Translations under genes and position numbers: made by a program
NCBI GenBank assembly: GCA_013823945.1
Contig: PNMZ01000006.1
Span: 124,001 to 188,000, forward strand
DNA from: a bacterium
GTDB taxonomy: Bacteria; Armatimonadota; Fimbriimonadia; Fimbriimonadales; Fimbriimonadaceae
Reading direction: 5' to 3'
DNA: 64,000 nucleotides
The notes under the pieces: model-generated
The model's input: only the letters and a program-made list of their open reading frames with translations
Database searches by the model: none
What the model was told of the DNA's origin: nothing
Shown here: positions 14,786 through 22,798 of the stretch, in pieces
How positions within the stretch are numbered: the first letter of the stretch is position 1
How the letters are laid out: the number at the start of each line of letters is the position of its first letter

Positions 14786-17182
14786 TTAAAAGTCTAACTC
14801 TCCAAATGGGTCCTGATATTGTGGCACCATATATGCATCAACAGGTGCGTGGATATATGGGCGTGGCTCTGCGACATAATCCAATTGTTGAATTCCATTG
14901 TCGAGGTGGTCAATCAAGAGTTTGCGGTCCTCCTCGATGCAGGTACGCAACTCCTCGTAAGTGAGGGAGGGCGCAACAGTCACCGCTCCGACGCGGCCGC
15001 GATGAATCGCATACAAAGCTTCAAGGTCGTATTCCACAATCTCTTCTAGTTGAGTGTAATCTGAAGGCACATAAGGGACAGGGTCTTGACCATAAGAATC
15101 GAGGTCATGTGTTTTCATGGTGAGCTTATTATGATGTGCCCATTTCTTGACGATTTTGGCCAATTCTTTCGGGATATAGTAACCAAGATTATTGTTCATA
15201 CCCTTGATTTGAACGACCTCAGTGCCTCTCACCTCGATCGCGAGCACATAATGGTCATCTTGTTCGACGATGAAGATGGCCGTAAAGCCGTTTTCAACGT
15301 GTTCATGATATCCTCCGACACAGTGACTGAGACGATTTCCTAAGTTCGAGAGCTCAGAAGACATCTTTGGTAGGCGAAAGCGATGCCCATCAATTTCAGT
15401 CTCTAACTCAAAAAGTTCAGGCTTATATGAGAATGCATAGTTTTTAAGACCGATGCGATTATACACACGAGAGAGACGCTGCTCCTCGACATGCATATCA
15501 AGCCCGAGCTTCGGCATGAACTCGGGAAAGTTTCTATGAATGTGAGAGAGCAGGCGAGACATATCGCGGAGTACATGCAAATCTAAAAGACTCGTCTCAG
15601 ACTTAGACATTCTAGTACGAATCATCTCCTCAAGGATCAAGACCAATCGGGCGTCGCTTAGCTTGAAGTTGCTCTTGAATTGAAAAGCAGTACGGGCATC
15701 AAGAGTAGGTTCGAACTTATGCTTTTTCCGATTAAGCTGAACCGTCAATGGGATGCGCTCTAAATAAGGGTCATGAGTGTCATGCTTGAGTCTGAGGTCG
15801 GTCGGATTCAACAGTTTGACGGTTGTATTGTTATCCTGGATCAATTCATCAAGAGAAAGAGAGACGGCCTTCTCAATATCTTTGATGGAGACGAACATAG
15901 AACGTCCTTTGATGATGTTCTTTGCATTATGTGAGGCGTATCGATAAAAACGACCTTCTTTCACGTATTCGCGGTAAGATGCCTGCACTGTAGCGACCAA
16001 GGTGTTCAAGTGGTTCGGGTCCTTGAAAAGGCTAGCGAGCTTGAGCCCGACCTCCATGAGATAGCGGAACTCGGTGACGTCCAATGAGTTGCGCAATGCT
16101 TTGCGGAAGAAGCCGCTCGGCTGGTTAATCAGAGCGTCCATCGCATCAGATTCGTTATCGAAGAGTCGAAGATTTTTTGCAAACTTCCCACGAGCGAGCT
16201 TTGGTTCACGCCATGAAAAGGCAGCATGAGCGGCAGGCGAAATCTTGCTCATGAAGGCCAACTCCAGGGATTGGAGCGGTGCTACTGCATCGATAGGGGA
16301 TGCCCAAAGAGGCGCATCCATGACATCGAAGACCCGACGGCAGAAATCACCGAAAAAGTAAGCGAGAGTGTCATGTAAGAGACGTTCTCCGTGACTAGGT
16401 AACTCACCTTCAAAGAGGCCTTGTTGTCGATAGTTGTGCTCGAGGAAGAACTCTTGTGTGAGGTCTATCGCCTTGCCACCAAGGTAATAGGTCACGTCCT
16501 CCAAGCGACGACCAGCCTTGTAGTAGACGCGGCCGGTCTTGGAAGAATAGATCAAGCGACGATGGACGTCATTGGATGTGATACGTACCTTGTTCGGGTC
16601 ATAAAAGGTCGCATGCCCGATAAACTTGAGTGAAATCTTCCCCTGTTCGAGGAAGTCATCAAATAGGATGCAGGCATCGAGCTTCGTGTGCTCCATCGAA
16701 TGAGGTTTGATTGGGGTGCCACGCTTGCGATAAAACGAGATATCACTATAGGATCTAGCGTGGAAGTTATGGAACTCCATAGTAGGGGACTCCATATGTT
16801 TCGCACCACAAGAGCTGCAAGAGAAATCAGTAGGTGTAGATTTTCTCATAAACTCGGATCTCTCAAAAGACTGGAAGTGACAGGTTGCGTGAATATAATG
16901 TGTGTCGTGATTCCCGCATTCGCAGAAGCTCTCCAAAGTATAGTCATATCCTGCTTTGGGAGCGTCATATGAGTGCTCGGTCGCATAATATCTCTCGGCA
17001 TTCAAGATGATACGGACCTCTGCATCTGGATGAATAGCACGAGGCTGGTAATCATAGGGCGAGCGCGTCTTAATGACACGAGTCTTCTCGCGGCTGATCA
17101 ACTGTTCAGAAGCAATATGGTATACGTAGAGCAGATGACCTCGTCTGAGAGCATAGCAGCGCTTTGGTGGAAGTGAATACAT
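14786..17182 (-). CDS. PcfJ-like protein
   Basis: 798 residues. The region near residues 605-680 matches PcfJ-family proteins: LSNLGNRLSHCVGGYHEHV, a strand segment (AIFIVEQDDHYVLAIEV) and an IKGMNNN turn. The N-terminal 130 residues carry two zinc-like clusters, CECG...HYIHATCH at 87-102 and CSSCGAKH at 122-129. The middle is helical. PcfJ proteins are encoded on conjugative plasmids and phages next to other PcfK-type genes; their molecular role is unknown. AAAGGGG is upstream of the start. Confidence 0.8.
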   Translation of the reverse strand: MYSLPPKRCYALRRGHLLYVYHIASEQLISREKTRVIKTRSPYDYQPRAIHPDAEVRIILNAERYYATEHSYDAPKAGYDYTLESFCECGNHDTHYIHATCHFQSFERSEFMRKSTPTDFSCSSCGAKHMESPTMEFHNFHARSYSDISFYRKRGTPIKPHSMEHTKLDACILFDDFLEQGKISLKFIGHATFYDPNKVRITSNDVHRRLIYSSKTGRVYYKAGRRLEDVTYYLGGKAIDLTQEFFLEHNYRQQGLFEGELPSHGERLLHDTLAYFFGDFCRRVFDVMDAPLWASPIDAVAPLQSLELAFMSKISPAAHAAFSWREPKLARGKFAKNLRLFDNESDAMDALINQPSGFFRKALRNSLDVTEFRYLMEVGLKLASLFKDPNHLNTLVATVQASYREYVKEGRFYRYASHNAKNIIKGRSMFVSIKDIEKAVSLSLDELIQDNNTTVKLLNPTDLRLKHDTHDPYLERIPLTVQLNRKKHKFEPTLDARTAFQFKSNFKLSDARLVLILEEMIRTRMSKSETSLLDLHVLRDMSRLLSHIHRNFPEFMPKLGLDMHVEEQRLSRVYNRIGLKNYAFSYKPELFELETEIDGHRFRLPKMSSELSNLGNRLSHCVGGYHEHVENGFTAIFIVEQDDHYVLAIEVRGTEVVQIKGMNNNLGYYIPKELAKIVKKWAHHNKLTMKTHDLDSYGQDPVPYVPSDYTQLEEIVEYDLEALYAIHRGRVGAVTVAPSLTYEELRTCIEEDRKLLIDHLDNGIQQLDYVAEPRPYIHAPVDAYMVPQYQDPFGELDF

Positions 17183-17224
17183 AGGGAAGACCCCTTTCTG
17201 GATTGGATTATGAGACGGACAAGT

Positions 17225-17398
17225 TCAGTCTTTCTTCACACGAGGATGCTCGTGATAAAGATAGATCGGCATGGCAAACGAGATAAGAGCACAAGCGAGA
17301 ACGTTCTGCCAAAACGTGTTCTCAGGATTTAAGTTCAAGTTGAGTACGAGCACATAAAGTTGAATGAAATAGATAATGGCGAGCTGCCGAATCGTCAT
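17225..17398 (-). CDS. Small membrane protein, 57 aa
   Basis: Start MTIRQLAIIYF is chosen because TTGGAGG lies about 9 bases upstream. Two hydrophobic segments (LAIIYFIQLYVLVLNL, VLACALISFAMPIYLY) flank a short NPENTF turn. The C-terminus is basic. Probably a two-pass membrane protein; no function assigned. Confidence 0.6.
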   Translation of the reverse strand: MTIRQLAIIYFIQLYVLVLNLNLNPENTFWQNVLACALISFAMPIYLYHEHPRVKKD

Positions 17399-17645
17399 GA
17401 GACGGACCTCCAATCAAGAAATGATTTGTACCCTTATTCAAGGGATGTAGACATAGACAAGGCGACACTATCCGAAAAGAATGTCATTACTAGCGAAAAC
17501 CCATCCTCGGAGCAGAAATAGGCGTTTTTTCAAAGAAAAAACAAAAGAAAAGATAATCCGGTGCCCGTCTCCTCTAACCAGATAGGGAATACTCCTATAA
17601 GACCTATAACATCTATAGGGAACACTATCCCCATAGGGACTCCTA

Positions 17646-17816
17646 CTACTTACGAGAGACAAACTTGCGGAAGTTATCCTTACGTTCCTTCGCGGACTCA
17701 GTCGGTGGTAAGAAATAGAGCCTATGAGCCCCTCCAGAACTGCGTCTAGGATACTTGCGCACATATTTCATACCTGGATACTCTGAAACGTTATGACTGA
17801 TCGGTAACATATTCAT
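17646..17816 (-). CDS. Small basic protein, 56 aa
   Basis: Start MNMLPISHNVSEY is chosen because AGGAGAGG lies 6-10 bases upstream. The remainder is very basic (MKYVRKYPRRSS, KERKDNFRKFVSRK), which suggests nucleic-acid binding. A second, longer frame that begins further upstream lacks a ribosome site. Function unknown. Confidence 0.55.
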   Translation of the reverse strand: MNMLPISHNVSEYPGMKYVRKYPRRSSGGAHRLYFLPPTESAKERKDNFRKFVSRK

Positions 17817-17931
17817 AGTGACCTCTCCTTTCATGTGTATGAGACAACCTCCTATATAGGGCAATCCCCCTATAGGAAAGCTCCCCTTATACAGGGAGCC
17901 TTATCTTATGTGAGCGGGCCGTATGCGAGGT

Positions 17932-18288
17932 CTACCAACGCTTGCCCTTGTTCAAGAAACTACCGAACGAGTTCTGACGATTCCTAGGCAATTCACTAGG
18001 ACGCTCAGGCACATAAATCTCGTAGGACGCCATATCCTCAGAGGTATCAATCTCTCTAGGGGGAGACGGCTCTACAGTGCCACGGCCCCTAAGCCCAAGA
18101 CTGCCATCAGTCAAGAGACTGACTGAATCGGCATCTAGCTCCTTGATGGTCATCTCACCACTGATTTCCCTAGGGAAGCTCATACTGCCCATAGTAGATG
18201 CGGAAGTGTCCCTGTCCTTACTTAGGACAATATCCACTATAGGGAGCGGCTCACCATCGCCAATAATAATAAATGCCTTATTGCCCAT
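17932..18288 (-). CDS. Unknown protein, 118 aa
   Basis: Starts MGNKAFIIIGDGEPL with AAAGGA 8 bases upstream. Only the first 40 residues look ordered (short strands). The rest is low-complexity with many Ser, Pro, Glu and Gly residues and a basic end (FLNKGKRW). Several CCCTATAGGG-type sites lie inside the gene, which may constrain its codons. Confidence 0.55.
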   Translation of the reverse strand: MGNKAFIIIGDGEPLPIVDIVLSKDRDTSASTMGSMSFPREISGEMTIKELDADSVSLLTDGSLGLRGRGTVEPSPPREIDTSEDMASYEIYVPERPSELPRNRQNSFGSFLNKGKRW

Positions 18289-18690
18289 ACCATCATTCCT
18301 TTCATGTATCGAGATAAATTCCCCTATAGGGAGCGGTCCCTATAGAGAGAGTCCCCCTATAGGGGAAAACCCCTATATGAGAGACAACTGAGAGCGGTCT
18401 GACCACTCTTCGCGAGAGACCAATCTGCCCATCAAAGAAGAGGGGAGACATGCTCTGGGACTAGGTAACCCACACGGGAAGAAGCGACACGCCCTCAGGC
18501 TAACGGAGAGTCGAAGGAGAGGCCTTTCCCTTCCGGGGGAGCTACAAGTGCGTAGCGGGCTTCCTGTGAAGCGAGAGAGGCATCTAGGAAACGATGTTCT
18601 CTGGAGGGATATCCGCTCCTATAAGAGGGTTCCCTATAGGTAGAGTCGTCTGTAGTAGGGGAGTATCTCCTATAGGGTGAATACGGATAG
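18289..18690. other. Gene-free spacer with palindromes
   Basis: A 400-base stretch with no convincing gene on either strand. It contains at least four CCCTATAGGG-type palindromes at both ends (18321-18365 and 18631-18677) with unremarkable sequence between. A minus-strand frame here lacks a start with a ribosome site. It probably serves as regulatory or DNA-binding sequence ahead of the gene run at 17.2-18.3 kb. Confidence 0.4.
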
Positions 18691-19353
18691 TTATTCAGGT
18701 TTGTATTGTTCCTTGAGGGTATTGATTGCCTCGAAGGTGGACATGTATGTGGGCAGTTCCACATCTGTGGATCGTAGGATCTTCTGTTCCAGCTCGAGTA
18801 CCGTTAGGAAGATGCTCTCCCGTGCTTTCTCTTTGTCATGTCCAAGAAGCTTTTCTCTTCGGTCATCAACCGCTCGACAAAACCCCTCGACTGTATCTTT
18901 GTCTTTGGCGTATCCCCCGATTTTATTGGTGAGGGAAGACCACTCTTGACTGAGCGCCTCTTGCAAGCGGTGGATCTCATCGATTGAGTCGACGGACTTT
19001 ATTTTTTCGAGTGAGACTATCTCTTTGTTTTTCTCGTTGGATAAGAAGTATTTGACTTCGTTCATGCAGGTGCCCTCCTGAATATAGGTGATTACCCCTC
19101 TCGGGTTGAGAGCGCCCTCGTCTATAGGGGAACTCTCCTTGTATGAGTCAATCTGACCCCTGCTGCTCACGATTCGTTCCAGGTCTTTTTTCTGATTGAC
19201 TGCCTGCAGTTGTTCGAGGATACGACTCTTGATCGAGGGGAGCTCTCCCAGAGCATAGTCGATATCATCCACCCATGACTTCAGGGTGGATGGATTCTCT
19301 TCTCGGAGTATCTCCTTTGCTTCGAGAGCAAGGATATCATCAATTGAGCTCAT
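18691..19353 (-). CDS. Helical protein, 220 aa
   Basis: Starts MSSIDDILALEAKEIL, with the ATG overlapping the previous stop (ATGA). It is acidic and almost wholly helical, with long Glu/Lys-rich stretches (SRILEQLQAVNQKKDLERIV, IHRLQEALSQEWSSL). The last 25 residues (TYMSTFEAINTLKEQYKPE) resemble the end of the next protein upstream (IAEAMEILKERYRK), which suggests the two are related. Confidence 0.65.
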   Translation of the reverse strand: MSSIDDILALEAKEILREENPSTLKSWVDDIDYALGELPSIKSRILEQLQAVNQKKDLERIVSSRGQIDSYKESSPIDEGALNPRGVITYIQEGTCMNEVKYFLSNEKNKEIVSLEKIKSVDSIDEIHRLQEALSQEWSSLTNKIGGYAKDKDTVEGFCRAVDDRREKLLGHDKEKARESIFLTVLELEQKILRSTDVELPTYMSTFEAINTLKEQYKPE

Positions 19354-20375
19354 TTACGGTATCGCTCCTTGAGGATCTCCATAGCCTCCGCAATGTCCTC
19401 ATGGATAAGTAGATGCGGCGCACTTTCCGTGATGGCTTCTTGGAGCGCCTTCACTTTGTCTGCGATATGGATGTGAGCGGATGCAGCTTTGTTCTCGAGA
19501 AGCTCCGCCTTGCGTGTGGCGGCTACCGAATGAAGGTCTTCCACTCGTTTCATCTCGGCATGGATCTCATCGACGATGGCTTGCTTCTGATCGGAGAGCC
19601 GGTTCATCTCTGCCTCGAGTGAGATCTGCACCTGGTCGACAGCATCATAGTCTTCCATGGCCATGATTGAATCCTTCGTCGGGATGCTCTCATCAGGACC
19701 CTCTGTGCCAGGGTTGTCTTCCTTCTCGAGCAAATCTTCTGCTCCGTCGAAGTCGAATAGGCGAGCATCGATCTCCTCGATGAGAGTATTGACCTCTGCT
19801 GCCTTGTCATCGTTGCCCAATGCATCACGTCCCGTGACGAGGTAGGCGCGCATAGCTTTGAGTTGATCTAGCGATGTGATGCTGCGAATCATCTCGATGT
19901 CATAGGCAAGGATGCCACGAAGACCTGTTTTGAGACGAGTTTTCTTTTTCTTCGTTTCGACCGGTTTGGCATCAGGCGCGGATACCTTCTTGTTATGCTC
20001 CTCGACGACCTTGAGCATCTCCTTGAGGTGCTTCGTCGCAGGGTGATCCTCGCCGACCGTAACCGTTGCGTTGGAAATCTCCCGATTGAGGTCCTCCTTC
20101 ATGAAGTTGAGCGGTTCAGGATGGTCAACGAGGGCAATGAACTCACGAAGCGCTGCAATCTTCTTGGCAGACATCTCAGCATTGTGCTGGCAGTTCTCGC
20201 AGTCGCAGGCGTCCACCTCCTCTTGAGTCATTCTATCTTCGCCGAGAAGCATCTCTGCGATTTCTTCCTTCGAGACAGGCCCTCCTGTAACGAAAGAGAG
20301 CAGCTCCTTGAGGTCCTCATCTGATGTTGCGACTCCGATACCGAAAGGTGTTTTGACGATGAATTTTTTAGACAT
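19350..20375 (-). CDS. Helical protein with CxC cluster, 341 aa
   Basis: Starts MSKKFIVKTPFGIGVAT with GGAGGAA upstream. A short N-terminal beta segment is followed by CDCENCQH at about residue 57, a possible metal site, and then by long charged helices interrupted by Pro/Lys-rich linkers (PVETKKKKTRLK). The C-terminal 100 residues are a coiled coil ending in an EAMEILKERYRK helix shared with its neighbour. Function unknown. Confidence 0.65.
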   Translation of the reverse strand: MSKKFIVKTPFGIGVATSDEDLKELLSFVTGGPVSKEEIAEMLLGEDRMTQEEVDACDCENCQHNAEMSAKKIAALREFIALVDHPEPLNFMKEDLNREISNATVTVGEDHPATKHLKEMLKVVEEHNKKVSAPDAKPVETKKKKTRLKTGLRGILAYDIEMIRSITSLDQLKAMRAYLVTGRDALGNDDKAAEVNTLIEEIDARLFDFDGAEDLLEKEDNPGTEGPDESIPTKDSIMAMEDYDAVDQVQISLEAEMNRLSDQKQAIVDEIHAEMKRVEDLHSVAATRKAELLENKAASAHIHIADKVKALQEAITESAPHLLIHEDIAEAMEILKERYRK

Positions 20376-20394
20376 GAATAATTCCTCCTATGGG

Positions 20395-20688
20395 TTATTG
20401 GGCGCGACGCCCGAATAGTGATACAACATTGTTGTGTGCCTCACGCTTTGCGCGTGGGCTGATCTCTGGCAGGTGGACGAGCGCCTCGCTCGCCCCTTGT
20501 AGCAACTCCGCCCGGAGCCGCTCTTTCGCTAGGGTGATGCCCCGCTCGATGGTGGTGCGTCCCTCATAGGGGCCGATGTCCCCTAGGGGAGCGGTCAACT
20601 CCATGACGAAGGTTCCCATGCTAGGGGAAGATAGGCTACCCTCCGAGAGGAAGGTCAGGCGTGATAGGTCTTTCAAGATGTGGTCCAA
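20395..20688 (-). CDS. Unknown small protein, 97 aa, TTG start
   Basis: The start is TTG at 20688 (MDHILKDLSRL), with AAAGGGG 7 bases upstream. It has a strand-rich first half (MGTFVMELTAPLGDI) and a helical second half (ERLRAELLQGASEALVHL) with a basic end. A CCCCTAGGGG palindrome and a related site (20561-20590) fall inside it. Not recognised. Confidence 0.6.
   Translation of the reverse strand: MDHILKDLSRLTFLSEGSLSSPSMGTFVMELTAPLGDIGPYEGRTTIERGITLAKERLRAELLQGASEALVHLPEISPRAKREAHNNVVSLFGRRAQ
20561..20590. repeat. Palindrome pair of the CCCTATAGGG type
   Basis: CCCTCATAGGGG at 20561-20572 and the perfect 12-base palindrome TCCCCTAGGGGA at 20579-20590 lie 6 bases apart inside a small gene. 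They match the sites clustered near 18 kb. Confidence 0.5.
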
Positions 20689-20703
20689 TGGGATTCCCCT
20701 TTT

Positions 20704-21060
20704 CTATGTGCTTCGTAGTTTGTTTAAATGGGTCTCGTTCTTGGCGAGACTGTCGACTAGGGTCTCCCTCCGCTCGTCGAAGTGGATGGTCGCAAGTCGG
20801 ACAATTTCCGGGTGGATGTCCTTGTCAGAAGGACGGTTAGGATTGAACGCCTTATAGGCCACACGGGCCTCTGCACGGCACGCGCGCAGTATGTGTTTCG
20901 CATCCTCAGAGGCGACATGTGCCCAACTGTTGGAGTCAGGGAAGATCTCAAGGATGGCTTCCACCTCGGAGCGGGTCCGCGCGTTCTGTTGGATCAGTTT
21001 CTCGAGAGACGCTCTCTTCTCGAGGAGTGTGTTCTCGATGATCATGATACCTTCGATCAT
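20704..21060 (-). CDS. Small helical protein, 118 aa
   Basis: Starts MIEGIMIIENTLLEK, overlapping the previous stop (ATGA). Most of it is coiled coil (LEKRASLEKLIQQNARTRSEVEAIL, ERRETLVDSLAKNETHLNKL). It belongs to a run of six mostly helical proteins between 18.7 and 22.3 kb. No catalytic motif is visible. Confidence 0.6.
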   Translation of the reverse strand: MIEGIMIIENTLLEKRASLEKLIQQNARTRSEVEAILEIFPDSNSWAHVASEDAKHILRACRAEARVAYKAFNPNRPSDKDIHPEIVRLATIHFDERRETLVDSLAKNETHLNKLRST

Positions 21061-21431
21061 AGTAGTCCCTCCAATACGCTGATGCCATGCACCAGTTTAG
21101 ATTTCTGCTTCTTCAGGGAGAGGATCTCGCTCCCGATGTACGCGAGCCCGGCGATGACGTCTGCGTTCGGGATGTTATTCCCGGACGGCTTGGATGACGG
21201 CGGCATCTGAGAGGCCAGCCACATGGCCGCGAACATATCCTCATCAATCAGGTAGGTCACATCATCGAGCCATTCAGCCATCTCAAGGACGTAACATAGC
21301 CCTTCATAGAGGCGAGCCTGGTTCTCGAGAGCGGCGTCTGTAGAAGCGACCCGCTCCTGAAGGTGCTCGAGCGAGAACTCCATCTGCATACGTCTGAGCG
21401 GATAAAAATCAGAAGAGAGGCCCCTGCTCAT
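21057..21431 (-). CDS. Small helical protein, 124 aa
   Basis: Starts MSRGLSSDFYPLRR and overlaps genes on both sides by ATGA. It is helical, with an acidic central stretch (WLDDVTYLIDEDMFAAMWL) and a Lys-rich end. Function unknown. The gene order and overlaps suggest it forms a complex with its neighbours. Confidence 0.6.
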   Translation of the reverse strand: MSRGLSSDFYPLRRMQMEFSLEHLQERVASTDAALENQARLYEGLCYVLEMAEWLDDVTYLIDEDMFAAMWLASQMPPSSKPSGNNIPNADVIAGLAYIGSEILSLKKQKSKLVHGISVLEGLL

Positions 21432-21832
21432 GGGGACTCCTCTCCGTGTTGAAGCTCATTCATTCTTCTTTTCAACAACTCTGCATCTGCCGTAAGGGCG
21501 ACGATCCTGTCCGTGACAGCCATCTGCAGGGTATCGATCTGGGTGCGCGTGTTCCGTAGCGCGACCTTGATGGCCTCCTTCTCGGCATGCGTCATACCGT
21601 TGCCCATGCGAGCGGTGAGTTCTTCATCGCAGGTCTGCTTTATCCAGTAGCGGAGCTCAGGACGAATATAGAGTTGCGGGTAGTTCAGCTCCTCGACGAT
21701 CGGCTCGATGGAATCGATATTCTTGATGGCCTCTGGTATGTCGCGAAGCTCCTGCTGGGCAGCCTCTATCTTGGACCAGATGTCTTTTACCATCTTATCG
21801 AGATAGATGATCTGCTCGGCGATTTTTGTCAT
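21428..21832 (-). CDS. Coiled-coil protein, 134 aa
   Basis: Starts MTKIAEQIIYLDKMV with AGGTCGG upstream. An N-terminal coiled coil (IWSKIEAAQQELRDI) is followed by a short central part (YPQLYIRPELRYW) and a C-terminal coiled coil (LRNTRTQIDTLQMAVTDRIVAL). It overlaps the next gene by 4 bases. Confidence 0.6.
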   Translation of the reverse strand: MTKIAEQIIYLDKMVKDIWSKIEAAQQELRDIPEAIKNIDSIEPIVEELNYPQLYIRPELRYWIKQTCDEELTARMGNGMTHAEKEAIKVALRNTRTQIDTLQMAVTDRIVALTADAELLKRRMNELQHGEESP

Positions 21833-21899
21833 AGTGGCCGACCTCCTTCAGTGTGTTAAAGACAAGACGGCAAGGGTGATGCCGCCGAGTCTTAGAGAA

Positions 21900-22292
21900 T
21901 CATGTTTTGTCTGTGTCTGTGTTGATGTGCTTACGAGCTCGGGCGAGCAGTTTCTCGAGATAAGCGATCTCTTTGTTGGTCCGCTCCACCTTCAATTCAT
22001 AATCTTCACGCAAGAGTCGTCTGGTCTCAGAAAGGACATACTCGCTAGGAGCTTTCTTCCCATGAGCATCAACATAATCCGCCTTCACCTTCTTGGAGAT
22101 AAACTCAAGATCCATATGAGTCCTAGTATCAAATACATGCTCCCACTCAGAGGGTTTCCTAAACTCTTCCGTTATGGCTTCGATGCTTTCTAGAGTTTGG
22201 CGCATTCGACTCAGATGAGATTCATGGTTGGTGATGTCTAGTCTGAGCTTCCTCTCCGCGCCGAGAAAAAATTGGTTCGAGTTATCTTCCAT
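21900..22292 (-). CDS. Coiled-coil protein, 130 aa
   Basis: Start MEDNSNQFFLGAER is chosen because AAGGAGG lies 9 bases upstream; the long frame upstream has no ribosome site and crosses a GC-rich spacer. It is almost wholly coiled coil (LRLDITNHESHLSRMRQTLE, LERTNKEIAYLEKLLARAR). It is the first gene of a helical-protein run that extends to 18.7 kb. Confidence 0.65.
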   Translation of the reverse strand: MEDNSNQFFLGAERKLRLDITNHESHLSRMRQTLESIEAITEEFRKPSEWEHVFDTRTHMDLEFISKKVKADYVDAHGKKAPSEYVLSETRRLLREDYELKVERTNKEIAYLEKLLARARKHINTDTDKT

Positions 22293-22521
22293 AGCGATGG
22301 GCCTCCTTGTGTGTGTTGCGCCTCGCTGCGCTCGGCGCCTTTCCTCCCTGGCGAACGTGCCATCCTTTCCAGTGTAGCGGTTTTCCACTAGAAAGGGAAG
22401 ACCCGTTCGCCTAGCCATGCCCAGTAGTGCCGTCCTCCCTCGCACACACGCCCTGGCGTGCATGCTCGGTCGATCCGACCCTTTTGCCGGAAAGCCCACC
22501 CAACCCGCCCAAGGGCGGGCT
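22293..22521. other. GC-rich spacer with hairpins
   Basis: A 229-base spacer before the gene run at 18.7-22.3 kb. On the minus strand it folds readily: GCGCC/GGCGC near the ribosome site, a GCACGCC/GGCGTGTGC stem near 22450, and CCCGCCC/GGGCGGG near the next gene. No coding frame with a ribosome site was found. It may be a long 5' leader. Confidence 0.4.
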
Positions 22522-22722
22522 TCAACGGATAGGGGGAGACTCTTCTTCAGGCTTGTCTCTCTCTTGGATGTAGAGAGAAACGATGCGTATTTGCTCCTCA
22601 ACAGCAAAGAGTCGATTATCCATATCATCCTTCAGTCTTTCTTGCTTGTTGCGACCGGGTCGAGGCATTAATGGGATTGCCAAACAAATCGTGTTATATA
22701 ATTGCTGGAGTTTTACTTTCAA
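22522..22722 (-). CDS. Small basic protein, 66 aa, TTG start
   Basis: The start is TTG at 22722 (MKVKLQQLYNTI), with AGGAGGG 7 bases upstream. It is helical, with a basic middle (RPGRNKQERLKDDMD) and an acidic C-terminus. A hammerhead ribozyme fills the spacer just before its ribosome site, so its mRNA would begin at, or be released by, the ribozyme cut. Confidence 0.6.
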   Translation of the reverse strand: MKVKLQQLYNTICLAIPLMPRPGRNKQERLKDDMDNRLFAVEEQIRIVSLYIQERDKPEEESPPIR

Positions 22723-22740
22723 GGGCGAGCCCTCCTTCCA

Positions 22741-22798
22741 TAGCTATCTCATCAGGCACGCTTGCTAAAGGCGCACGACGCCCGAAGGCGTTTCGAAA
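22741..22798 (-). ncRNA. Type II hammerhead ribozyme A
   Basis: On the minus strand the complete conserved core is present: C-GAAA (22795-22791), stem III ACGCC-UUCG-GGCGU with a cUUCGg loop, UC as the cleavage pair (22778-22777), a 6-bp stem I (GUGCGC/GCGUGC) with loop CUUUAGCAA, then CUGAUGA (22755-22749) and GAUAGCUA. Stem II is open, which defines type II. The UAGC in loop I can pair with GCUA after the core. Cleavage would fall between 22777 and 22776, between two genes. Confidence 0.9.

Larger units (their letters stand above)
17594..18677. repeat. Cluster of CCCTATAGGG-type palindromes
   Basis: Near-palindromic words built on CCC(C)TATAGGG(G) or CCCTAGGG recur through this 1.1 kb, both in spacers and inside small genes. 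Clear sites are 17613-17620, 17851-17861, 17866-17875, 18166-18177 (TTCCCTAGGGAA, perfect), 18234-18245, 18321-18331, 18353-18365, 18631-18640 and 18668-18677. Density is far above that of the rest of the window. The symmetry suits a dimeric DNA-binding protein or a DNA-modification site; which one is unknown. Confidence 0.55.

Noticed and set aside
18234-18245. CCACTATAGGGAG looks like the end of a T7 promoter
   Set aside because: The rest of the T7 promoter is absent, the site is one of many similar palindromes, and no T7-type single-subunit polymerase is present; the polymerase here is of the two-barrel type.
18495-18764. 89-codon minus-strand frame overlapping the helical gene at 18691
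   Set aside because: No ribosome site, 70-base overlap with a better gene, biased composition.
19688-19698. CTGATGAG on the minus strand
   Set aside because: It is explained by codons Pro-Asp-Glu-Ser and has no GAAA/UH partner.
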